Shown: one piece after another, positions 1 through 6,382 of the stretch
Position numbering within the stretch: position 1 is the first letter of the stretch
Layout: every line of letters starts with the position of its first letter
Made by a program: the position numbers and the translations under genes
Source of the DNA: a virus
Reading direction: 5' to 3' (one strand)
DNA length: 64,000 nt
Virus record (IMG/VR): IMGVR_UViG_3300042559_001567
Coordinates: 52,121-116,120 of that record
Notes under the pieces: generated by a model
Databases searched by the model: none
The model's input: only the letters and a program-made list of their open reading frames with translations
Told to the model about the DNA's origin: nothing

Positions 1-119
1 CTGTCTCAAATGATGGTAAGGTAACCTCAGATAATAAACACAAAATGTTTGGATTCAAACCACATTATAGAACTATAGTTTGCGTACCAACACAACAAAA
101 CGAATTTAGAGGAGTATAA
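1..119 (+). CDS. 3' end of an unidentified phage gene (truncated by window edge)
   Basis: An open frame enters from the left edge (first full codon at base 3) and stops with TAA at 117-119, giving the last 38 residues of a protein ending in EFRGV. The next gene's ATG follows one base later, so the two are probably co-transcribed. The GGAG at the end of this frame lies about 6 nt before the next ATG and could act as its ribosome-binding site, which is unusual here because most other starts have no Shine-Dalgarno motif. By position next to a gp15-like gene it may be a neck or head-completion protein, but nothing in the 38 residues identifies it. Confidence 0.6.
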   Translation, partial: VSNDGKVTSDNKHKMFGFKPHYRTIVCVPTQQNEFRGV

Positions 120-120
120 C

Positions 121-1377
121 ATGGGAATACCTAAAAGAAAAAACAACATTGATGTTTATGGTGGTGCGAAAGAATCGTTCCAAGGTGAACGAGTTATGGA
201 GAGAAGACAGGAATTATTGGATAGGATTACCAAGTCAGATTCCTATTTACCTGATTCTATACTTCATGATGATTTGGATGGTGGAATGTTAGATTTTATA
301 AAAACAAATTTTGTTGTTGTATCTGATGGGAATCAAATCCCAATCATACCAAAAATACTTACAATACAAAGATGGGGTGAATTTGCAAACAATTGGGAGT
401 TTTCTGATGACGATGGTAATGTTAAAGTACCATTTATTGCAATTATTAGAAAACCTGACGTTCAGCCAGGTACGAATCCTGTAACACAAAGAACAATACC
501 TGATAGAAGAACATTCCATTATGCATCTGTCCCAACATGGAACGGAACACAAATTGGTGCCGACATATATAAAATGCCACAACCAGTTGCTGTGGATATA
601 ACTTTTGAGGTTACAATAGTGTGTCATAAATTTAGGGATTTAAATAAATTTAATAAAATTGTTTTACAAAAGTTCTCTTCAAGACAGGCTTACACATCTG
701 TAAAAGGACATTACATACCAATAGTTTTAGAGGGTATTGAAGATAATAGTCCTATAGATACAGTTGATGGTCGTAGATTTTATATTCAAAATTATAAATT
801 TGTAATGTTGGGTATTTTAATAGATAGTGAGGAATTTGAGGTTAAGCCGGCAATTAGTAGATTTTTTCTATTAAATGAATTTATAAATCAAAAACCAGGC
901 AGTAAAAAATTTATTAATAAGTTAATTGATGTAACTGTGGCCACTTTTCCTGCTGATGGAATTCAAACACAATTTAGTGTTGGTGAAAGTATAGGAACGT
1001 TATTCAACGCATCGGTAAACGGTCTTGTACAAGAGAGGGATACGGATTATTTTCACGTCGCATACACATCAAAAATTACATTTTCTGAACCACCACCTGA
1101 AGGTAGTTCGATTGCCATAACATATTATAAGGGTAGAAATAGTGTAATTATCGACACTTATGGTTCCTTATTACAAGTTACAACGGAATATTTTACATAT
1201 AATGGATCAACATTAGAATTTACATTACATAACTCCATCAATAGTATCATAACTGTAGACATAAACGGTCTATTACAAGAGGAAGGTTCAGGTTTTGATA
1301 TAACTAGTGACCAAAGAATAACGTTGAGTGGTGCACCTGTAATTGGGTCAAGAATAGGGGTTACGTATCTTTATTAA
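121..1377 (+). CDS. gp15-like tail terminator / sheath stabiliser with two C-terminal beta repeats
   Basis: 418 residues. The first ~275 residues resemble T4 gp15, the ring that caps the tail tube and sheath and joins tail to neck: a middle segment reading MPQPVAVDITFEVTIVCHKF, followed by residues around IQNYKFVMLGILI, has the same order and character as in gp15 (272 residues). This is a remembered family pattern, not an alignment. Residues about 281-418 form an extension of two copies of a phage-virion repeat (a strand ending in VNGL-Q or INGLLQ, then an acidic/aromatic turn, then G-S-x-I-x-I/V-T-Y). Such repeats are common in tail decoration or fibre parts. The gene starts right after the upstream stop codon and precedes the sheath gene. 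Its stop codon overlaps the end of a minus-strand gene by 4 bases. Alternative: another neck or tail-completion protein. Confidence 0.6.
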   Translation: MGIPKRKNNIDVYGGAKESFQGERVMERRQELLDRITKSDSYLPDSILHDDLDGGMLDFIKTNFVVVSDGNQIPIIPKILTIQRWGEFANNWEFSDDDGNVKVPFIAIIRKPDVQPGTNPVTQRTIPDRRTFHYASVPTWNGTQIGADIYKMPQPVAVDITFEVTIVCHKFRDLNKFNKIVLQKFSSRQAYTSVKGHYIPIVLEGIEDNSPIDTVDGRRFYIQNYKFVMLGILIDSEEFEVKPAISRFFLLNEFINQKPGSKKFINKLIDVTVATFPADGIQTQFSVGESIGTLFNASVNGLVQERDTDYFHVAYTSKITFSEPPPEGSSIAITYYKGRNSVIIDTYGSLLQVTTEYFTYNGSTLEFTLHNSINSIITVDINGLLQEEGSGFDITSDQRITLSGAPVIGSRIGVTYLY

Positions 1378-1532
1378 TCATCACCATACATGTCCTTCTT
1401 TTTTGGTTTACACAAGTCTTCTATAAATTTTTCTAAGACTTTGTAAATTTTTAATCCGTTCTTTTCACAATGGACTTTTAACATCTCGTGGTGTTTTTCA
1501 CTGATTTTTACATTTTTCTGTTTGTTTTCCAT
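1374..1532 (-). CDS. small ribbon-helix-helix-like putative DNA-binding protein
   Basis: A 52-residue reading frame on the minus strand (ATG at 1532-1530, stop at 1376-1374), the only convincing minus-strand gene in the window. The sequence begins MENKQKNVKISEKHHEML and continues as a charged amphipathic helix, an N-G-L turn and a second helix (IYKVLEKFIEDLC), ending in a lysine-rich tail. A short beta strand (NVKIS) followed by two helices separated by a Gly turn is the layout of ribbon-helix-helix (Arc/CopG/MetJ) repressors, which bind operators as dimers. It has its own Bacteroidota-type promoter (1582-1612). It lies between the gp15-like and sheath genes and is transcribed opposite to both. 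Function is inferred: a small regulator, possibly early-expressed. The fold assignment is from pattern only. Confidence 0.65.
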   Translation of the reverse strand: MENKQKNVKISEKHHEMLKVHCEKNGLKIYKVLEKFIEDLCKPKKKDMYGDD

Positions 1533-1581
1533 AATGAAAGATAGTTTTAGATATAAAAAGATAATTTACTATCTTTTTTAA

Positions 1582-1612
1582 GAAAAGTACGGAAATCTTT
1601 GGTAAAAACAAA
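1582..1612 (-). promoter_or_regulatory. Bacteroidota-type promoter for the minus-strand regulator gene
   Basis: On the minus strand, TTTG (1612-1609) is followed after exactly 19 bases by TACTTTTC (1589-1582). This matches the known Bacteroidota primary sigma-factor consensus TTTG-N19-21-TANNTTTG in all but the final base. A transcript would start near 1575, about 40 nt before the ATG at 1532. It would be read by the host polymerase without phage factors. Confidence 0.55.
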
Positions 1613-1613
1613 G

Positions 1614-1622
1614 ATATTTATA
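1614..1622 (+). promoter_or_regulatory. candidate phage late promoter (ATATTTATA) for the sheath gene
   Basis: ATATTTATA lies 37 nt before the sheath ATG. The same 9-mer stands at exactly the same distance before the tail tube gene. A single AT-rich octamer without a -35 element is the form of T4 late promoters (TATAAATA, recognised by gp55). The octamer here, TATTTATA, is the reverse complement of the T4 one. Confidence 0.5.
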
Positions 1623-1659
1623 GAATAACTAATAAAAATAATTAACCAAACAACAATCG

Positions 1660-4539
1660 ATGGCAAATTCAAACAGAGTATTCGTTTCTCCAGGTGTCTA
1701 CACATCTGAGAAGGATCTAACATTCGTGGCTCAAAGTGTCGGAGTAACAACATTGGGATTAGTAGGTGAAACCTTAAAAGGTCCAGCTTTCGAACCAATT
1801 TTAATAGGAGACTTCGACGAATTCAAAACATACTTTGGCGGTACCTCTCCAGAAAAATATGGAGACGGATCTAATAACCCAAAATATGAGTTACCTTACG
1901 TAGCTAAATCTTATTTACAAGAGTCAAACCAATTATTCGTAACAAGAGTACTTGGATTGACTGGATATAAAGCAGGTAAAACATTCGCAATAAAAACATT
2001 AGGTGGTATTTCACCAACAGGTGCTACTTGGGATTCAAGTTATAGTACGTCTGGAAGTACTACTATGTCTGCAACAACCGCAACAATTACCGGAAGTACA
2101 ATATATGGTGAGTTATCGGGTAAAACTTCAACAGAAGGAGTATCTATAACAAGTTATATAGTATCAAATTTTAGTGGTTTTACAACTACAGATGACGGTA
2201 AATGGTTTACAATTGGTTTAATGCCTTCAGGTGTAACATTACCTAGTACGACATTACAAGTTGTATCGCCTTTAACAGGTAAACTATACAGTGAAACACC
2301 TAATAATAAAGAATGGTACAATACTTTCTTTAATTCAGGTGCAACAATTAATCAACTTTATTCATATAAATTTGCTTGGAATTCAGGTACTACTAGATTT
2401 GATGTTGTAAAATACACATTTGGTGCTGAGGTTAATACCGATTATGATAGTATATCTGTGGCAACATTAAGATCAAGAGGTCGTTATGCTTCAGAGATAT
2501 TAACTTATGAAGTTACGGGCACCACACAAGTTTCATTGGCCGAAGTTACAGATATTGAATTAAATCCATTAGGTGAATTTCAAATTAATGTTACAGGAAC
2601 AACAGGAGGTGCAAAATCATTTAATTGTACTTTAGATACAACGTCAACAAAATACATTAAAAAAGTATTAGGTTCTGATGTATTTGACAAGTCATATGAA
2701 GATTTTCCTCTTTATGTTTATGAATCTTATCCTAATTTAGTTAAATCCGCTTATGAAAGAGGATTGATTAGAGGTTTAAGTACAACTAAAGTTTTTAATG
2801 ATGAAGGTTCTAACTTTTTAGGTCAATGGTCAACATCTTTATCTCCAATGGTGGTTTCAGAAGTTCGTGGTGGAAAAGTTTCAGATTTATTTGAAGTAAT
2901 AACAATTTCAGACGGTGAAGGTTCTAACTACCAAGTTAAAATAACAATCCAAAACATTAATTTAGATTCAGGTGAATTTGACATTGTTGTTCGTGATTTT
3001 AACGATACTGATGACAATATGGTTGTTCTTGAAAAATATTCAAGATGTTCTATGAATCCTGACATGCCAGGTTTTGTTGGTAGAAAAATAGGTACCGCCG
3101 ATGGTGAGTACGAATTACGTTCAAAATATATAATGTTATCTTTAGCTGATAATCATCCATCGGATGCGTTCCCTGCAGGATTTAAAGGATTTGTTAATAA
3201 TGCAAACTTTAGTGGAACAACATTAGGTAGTGTAATTTATAAAACTGAATATATCGATGCTGGTGATGTAGTAACATATAACGCAGACGGTACTGAAAAT
3301 ATTGAGTCAGGTGATAAGGTAAAGAAAGTAATGTTAGGATTATCATCACAAGTCGGATTTGATAAGGATTTATTTAAATATAAAGGTACAAGTGGTACAA
3401 CTGAAACTTTCGGATTCCACTTATCTGTTAATGCTACCGATATTACAGGAACTACATACCAATGTACACCTTACGATTTAGAAGGTATAACAAAAGGAGC
3501 GTTAGAAAATATTGCATATCGTAAATTTACATTTGCAACATGTGGAGGTACAGATGGTTGGGATATCTATAGAACATCAAGAACCAACACCGACGGTTAT
3601 ATATTTGGTAAAACAACTTACAACAATAATAAAACAACTGGTGCGTATAGTGGGGTGTTTAACGCTGATAATGGAAACTCTGACTATTATGCTTATTTAG
3701 ACGCTATAAACACATTTGCTAACCCTGAAGCGGTTGATATTAACGTATTTGCAACTCCAGGTATTAACTTCCGTGACCATAGTTCTTTAGTTAATCAAGC
3801 AATTGATATGATTGAGAATGATAGAGCAGATTCATTATACATTATGAACTCTCCTAACATTACGGGAACAACCGCAGCTGCTGACGTTGTTGGTGAATTA
3901 GATACAGTATCTATTGATTCTAACTATTCTGCAACATATTGGCCTTGGATTCAAGTAAGAGATACGGATAATGCAACTCAACTATATATCCCACCAACAG
4001 GTGAGGTATTGAAGAATATCGCATTAACCGACAACGTTTCTTATCCTTGGTTCGCAGTCGCGGGTTATTCAAGAGGTTTGGTAAATGCCATTAAAGCAAC
4101 CAAAAAATTAACTTTAGACGAAAGAGATGAATTATATAAGAATAGAATCAACCCAATTGCAACTTTCTCTGATACAGGTACAATTATTTGGGGTAACAAA
4201 ACACTTCAAGTAAGAGAATCTGCATTGGATAGAATCAACGTAAGAAGATTATTATTGAGAGCAAGAAAATTAATTTCAGCAGTTGCGGTAAGATTGTTAT
4301 TTGAACAAAATGACGAGCAAGTAAGACAAGAGTTCTTAAGATTGGTTAACCCTATCTTGGATTCAATTAAAAAGGAAAGAGGTTTGTACGAATTCAAAGT
4401 TACTGTTTCTAGTGACCCAGAAGATATTGATGCAAACACATTGAGAGGTAAAATTTATATTAAACCTACTCGTTCTCTTGAATTTATTGATGTTGAATTT
4501 GTAATCACTCCAACAGGAGCCTCATTTGAGAATATCTAA
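1660..4539 (+). CDS. gp18: tail sheath protein (gp18-like), enlarged
   Basis: 959 residues. The contractile sheath polymerises round the tail tube and shortens to drive the tube through the host envelope. The N-terminus has the family signature FVSPGVYTSEKD (residues ~8-19), followed by a stretch with GLVGETLKGP typical of phage sheaths. The conserved C-terminal domain (~residues 780-959) contains the W-G-N-K-T segment (~844), the basic helix with NVRRLLLRARK and the closing strand region with LRGKIYIKP, which mediates inter-subunit beta-strand exchange. T4 gp18 is 659 residues, so about 300 extra residues lie in the middle, in Thr/Ser/Gly-rich sequence likely to form surface domains. It has its own candidate late promoter, a 37-nt A-rich leader and a strong terminator downstream, consistent with very high late expression. 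Confidence 0.93.
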   Translation: MANSNRVFVSPGVYTSEKDLTFVAQSVGVTTLGLVGETLKGPAFEPILIGDFDEFKTYFGGTSPEKYGDGSNNPKYELPYVAKSYLQESNQLFVTRVLGLTGYKAGKTFAIKTLGGISPTGATWDSSYSTSGSTTMSATTATITGSTIYGELSGKTSTEGVSITSYIVSNFSGFTTTDDGKWFTIGLMPSGVTLPSTTLQVVSPLTGKLYSETPNNKEWYNTFFNSGATINQLYSYKFAWNSGTTRFDVVKYTFGAEVNTDYDSISVATLRSRGRYASEILTYEVTGTTQVSLAEVTDIELNPLGEFQINVTGTTGGAKSFNCTLDTTSTKYIKKVLGSDVFDKSYEDFPLYVYESYPNLVKSAYERGLIRGLSTTKVFNDEGSNFLGQWSTSLSPMVVSEVRGGKVSDLFEVITISDGEGSNYQVKITIQNINLDSGEFDIVVRDFNDTDDNMVVLEKYSRCSMNPDMPGFVGRKIGTADGEYELRSKYIMLSLADNHPSDAFPAGFKGFVNNANFSGTTLGSVIYKTEYIDAGDVVTYNADGTENIESGDKVKKVMLGLSSQVGFDKDLFKYKGTSGTTETFGFHLSVNATDITGTTYQCTPYDLEGITKGALENIAYRKFTFATCGGTDGWDIYRTSRTNTDGYIFGKTTYNNNKTTGAYSGVFNADNGNSDYYAYLDAINTFANPEAVDINVFATPGINFRDHSSLVNQAIDMIENDRADSLYIMNSPNITGTTAAADVVGELDTVSIDSNYSATYWPWIQVRDTDNATQLYIPPTGEVLKNIALTDNVSYPWFAVAGYSRGLVNAIKATKKLTLDERDELYKNRINPIATFSDTGTIIWGNKTLQVRESALDRINVRRLLLRARKLISAVAVRLLFEQNDEQVRQEFLRLVNPILDSIKKERGLYEFKVTVSSDPEDIDANTLRGKIYIKPTRSLEFIDVEFVITPTGASFENI

Positions 4540-4562
4540 TCTAAAAGGAGATATAAAAATAG

Positions 4563-4589
4563 GAAGGGGGTCTTTGGACCTCCTTCTTT
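4563..4589 (+). terminator. intrinsic terminator after the sheath gene
   Basis: A 10-bp stem, GAAGGGGGTC paired with GACCTCCTTC (one G-U), closed by a TTTG loop and followed by TTTATTT. It lies 24 nt past the sheath stop codon. The stem is GC-rich in a very AT-rich background. Confidence 0.8.
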
Positions 4590-4593
4590 ATTT

Positions 4594-4614
4594 GTGGAAC
4601 GTTCCACGTGGAAC
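4594..4614. repeat. alternating 7-bp inverted repeat with parS-like core
   Basis: Three abutting 7-mers in alternating orientation: GTGGAAC, GTTCCAC, GTGGAAC. Together they make a perfect 14-bp palindrome (4594-4607) overlapping a second one, GTTCCACGTGGAAC (4601-4614). The second differs from the core of the bacterial parS centromere site (GTTTCACGTGAAAC) at only two symmetric positions. It could be a multi-dimer protein-binding site or a short RNA hairpin just past the terminator. Confidence 0.7.
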
Positions 4615-4653
4615 CTTTTGTATAATGATTGGATTGTTTTACTGCACCCAGTA

Positions 4654-4689
4654 TATACTAGTATAATCTAGAACTGGTTATACTAGTAT
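4654..4689. repeat. paired ATACTAGTAT palindromes
   Basis: TATACTAGTATA (4654-4665) is a perfect 12-bp palindrome. ATACTAGTAT recurs at 4680-4689, 25 bp away centre to centre. The arrangement suggests an operator with two dimer sites. The protein that would bind is unknown; the small minus-strand ribbon-helix-helix-like gene is one candidate. Confidence 0.55.
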
Positions 4690-4833
4690 TTATTTAATAT
4701 TGAATAAATTATTAAAAAATAGATATATTATTTATTACTGGAACTAGAATACTGGAGGGTTTGTAAAAAACTACGAAAAATAATTGATAAAATCAAGTAC
4801 CTAACCAAAAATAAATTTATTTCCAAATAACAC

Positions 4834-4842
4834 ATATTTATA
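4834..4842 (+). promoter_or_regulatory. candidate phage late promoter (ATATTTATA) for the tail tube gene
   Basis: ATATTTATA ends 37 nt before the tube ATG, the same spacing as at the sheath gene, and is followed by a similarly A-rich leader. Identical spacing at the two most abundant tail proteins supports a functional signal rather than chance AT-richness. Confidence 0.5.
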
Positions 4843-4879
4843 AGAAGTATAAAATAACAAAAAATTTAACAAATACAAA

Positions 4880-5368
4880 ATGGCAGATTTACTAATGAAA
4901 ATGCCGGTTCCTTACGAACCGAAAAGACAGAACAGATTTATTCTTAGATTCCCTTCATCTTTGGGAATTAACGAATGGTATGTATCTTCAACAAAAAGAC
5001 CTTCAGCTAAAATTAACTCAACAGAGATTCCTTTCTTGAATACTTCAACTTATGTTGCTGGTAGATTCACTTGGGAAGAAATGAGTGTTACTTTTAAAGA
5101 CCCGATTGGTCCTTCAGCTTCTCAAGCGTTAATGGAATGGTTCCGTTTACATGCGGAATCAGTAACAGGTAGAATGGGATATGCTGCCGGATACAAAAAA
5201 GACATTGAACTTGAAATGCTTGACCCAACAGGAGTTGTTGTTGAAAAATGGATTATCCAAGGTTGTTTCTTAACAAGTTTAAACTTTGGTGATTTAGATT
5301 ACAACAACGATGCTTTAGCTCAAATTACTTGTAACTTGAGAATGGACCGTTGTATCCAAGTATACTAA
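4880..5368 (+). CDS. gp19: tail tube protein (gp19-like)
   Basis: 162 residues, almost the size of T4 gp19 (163). It forms the stacked hexameric rings of the inner tail tube through which DNA and the tape measure pass. The sequence opens with MPVPYEPKRQNRFILRFPS, the 'P-x-K-x-N-R-F-x-x-x-F' opening shared by T4-type tube proteins, and ends with a beta-rich stretch (TSLNFGDLDYNNDALAQITC) typical of the tube fold. It lies downstream of the sheath gene, as in T4, but is separated from it by 340 bp, with its own promoter and terminator. Confidence 0.9.
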   Translation: MADLLMKMPVPYEPKRQNRFILRFPSSLGINEWYVSSTKRPSAKINSTEIPFLNTSTYVAGRFTWEEMSVTFKDPIGPSASQALMEWFRLHAESVTGRMGYAAGYKKDIELEMLDPTGVVVEKWIIQGCFLTSLNFGDLDYNNDALAQITCNLRMDRCIQVY

Positions 5369-5386
5369 TAGTTTCTATTTAATATT

Positions 5387-5438
5387 AAAACCGATAATCA
5401 AATTAGTAAATCTGTCTAATGGGTTGTCGGTTTTTTTT
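5387..5438 (+). terminator. intrinsic terminator after the tail tube gene
   Basis: AAAACCGATAATC pairs with GGGTTGTCGGTTTT (one or two G-U pairs). The enclosed segment contains a further small stem, ATTAG/CTAAT. A run of eight T follows at 5431-5438. It lies about 20 nt past the tube stop codon. Confidence 0.8.
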
Positions 5439-5482
5439 ATGCAAAAACTTTACTTTAATCTACTTATAGTTTAAATTGTACT

Positions 5483-6232
5483 ATGGAAGAATTTAGAATT
5501 GACCCCAACATTGCTTATGACGTAGTTGAATTACCAAGTAGAGGTATTCATTATACAAATAACAAAAAATCGGTAAGAATCGCATACTTAACCGCCGCAG
5601 ATGAGAATATCTTATCATCCCCAAGTTTAATTGCAACTAATAAAGTTGTTGACGAATTACTAAAAAGAAAAATTTTAGATAAAGATTTACCTATCGATGA
5701 TTTGGTTGAGGAGGATAGACAAGCGATTTTAATATTCTTAAGAAATACCTCATTTGGTAGTGATTATAAAGTTACATCAACAGACCCAAAAACAGGAGAA
5801 CAGTTTGATTTTGAATTAGATTTATCAACAGTAAAAACAAAAGACTTTAAATTAGTTGCAGATTCAAATGGTGAATATTCTTATTTCATGGAAAAATCAA
5901 AATTAGATATCACATTTAATTTTTTAAATAAGAAACAAGAAAAGGAAATAGACGCAATTAGAGATAGTTGGAACGGTAACGGAGTGGCTCCAATTATCAC
6001 TAAACAACTTGAAATGATGATTAAATCGGTCGCGGGCAATAAAGACCTAATGAATATTAGAAACTTTGTTGAGAACATGCCGATTAAGGACTCACAAGAT
6101 TTTAGAAAATTTATCAACGAAAATAAACCGGGGTTAGACTTAACCCAAACAGCAATCACCCCGTCAGGAGACACAATCCAAGTTGAAATTGGATTCGGGG
6201 TTGAGTTTTTTCGTCCTTTCTACGGATTATAA
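5483..6232 (+). CDS. gp26-like baseplate-hub / tail assembly protein (zero-frame product)
   Basis: 249 residues. The opening (YDVVELPSRGIHY) followed by a tract with LTAADENILSSPSLI and VDELLKRKI is the pattern of the T4 gp26-type baseplate family ('LPS-G-Y ... L-T-x-x-D-E-x-x-L ... '). That family is needed for assembly of the hub or tail rather than being a major structural part. The gene sits between the tail tube and tape measure, where long-tailed phages usually keep their tail assembly chaperones. Its last 10 codons overlap a second open frame in +1 that has no ATG, making a programmed frameshift likely (see 5483-6365). A terminator lies upstream; no clear late motif precedes the ATG, only an AT-rich leader with CTTATAG. 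Confidence 0.6.
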   Translation: MEEFRIDPNIAYDVVELPSRGIHYTNNKKSVRIAYLTAADENILSSPSLIATNKVVDELLKRKILDKDLPIDDLVEEDRQAILIFLRNTSFGSDYKVTSTDPKTGEQFDFELDLSTVKTKDFKLVADSNGEYSYFMEKSKLDITFNFLNKKQEKEIDAIRDSWNGNGVAPIITKQLEMMIKSVAGNKDLMNIRNFVENMPIKDSQDFRKFINENKPGLDLTQTAITPSGDTIQVEIGFGVEFFRPFYGL

Positions 6233-6365
6233 AAAGGGACAGTTAGACGAGATTTTATTTTTAGTTAAAAGAGGATTCTCATATGGAGATATCCTTTCTA
6301 TGCCCGTCTATATCAGACGTTATTATATACAATATTTAATATCATTAGAAAATGGAAATAATTAA
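6183..6365 (+). CDS. +1-frame extension of the gp26-like gene (frameshift partner), gp51-like C-terminus
   Basis: An open frame overlapping the end of the gp26-like gene. Its only possible starts upstream of the conserved part are TTG codons inside the overlap; the first ATG (6300-6302) is well inside the MPVYIRRYY segment. The distinctive part, KGQLDEILFLVKRGFSYGDI followed by MPVYIRRYYIQYL, resembles small T4-family proteins with a closing 'MP-x-x-x-R' motif. If ribosomes shift +1 at TTT-TTT-C (6206-6212), the product would be a 293-residue fusion: 243 residues in frame zero, then 50 from this frame, ending NGNN. Alternatives are a separate TTG-started gene or a real single-base sequence error in the T6 run. 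The tape measure ATG follows 17 nt after its stop. Confidence 0.55.
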   Translation: MKLDSGLSFFVLSTDYKKGQLDEILFLVKRGFSYGDILSMPVYIRRYYIQYLISLENGNN

Positions 6366-6370
6366 ACATC

Positions 6371-6378
6371 TATTTATA
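6371..6378 (+). promoter_or_regulatory. candidate late promoter (TATTTATA) with only 4 nt before the tape measure ATG
   Basis: TATTTATA is followed by TGAT and then ATG. If this is a -10-type late element, the transcript would start at or next to the start codon, giving a leaderless mRNA. The same 4-nt spacing recurs before the genes at 53113 and 59408. Confidence 0.4.
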
Positions 6379-6382
6379 TGAT

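Larger units (their letters stand above)
4540..4879 (+). other. 340-bp intergenic region between sheath and tube genes, rich in inverted repeats
   Basis: No convincing gene: the plus strand offers only a 13-codon frame from 4625, and the minus strand a 35-codon hydrophobic frame from 4835 with no supporting features. The region holds the sheath terminator, a triple 7-bp inverted-repeat array (4594-4614), two copies of the palindrome ATACTAGTAT (inside 4654-4665, and 4680-4689), CCAGTAT/ATACTGG half-sites at each end, and the late promoter of the tube gene (4834-4842). It is by far the longest non-coding stretch in the window. Confidence 0.8.

Noticed and set aside
4625-4666. 13-codon frame starting in the sheath-tube gap
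   Set aside because: Too short, overlaps the palindrome cluster, and has no features of a leader peptide.
4728-4835. 35-codon hydrophobic minus-strand frame
   Set aside because: Its start lies in the tube gene's promoter motif and no promoter or conserved pattern supports it.
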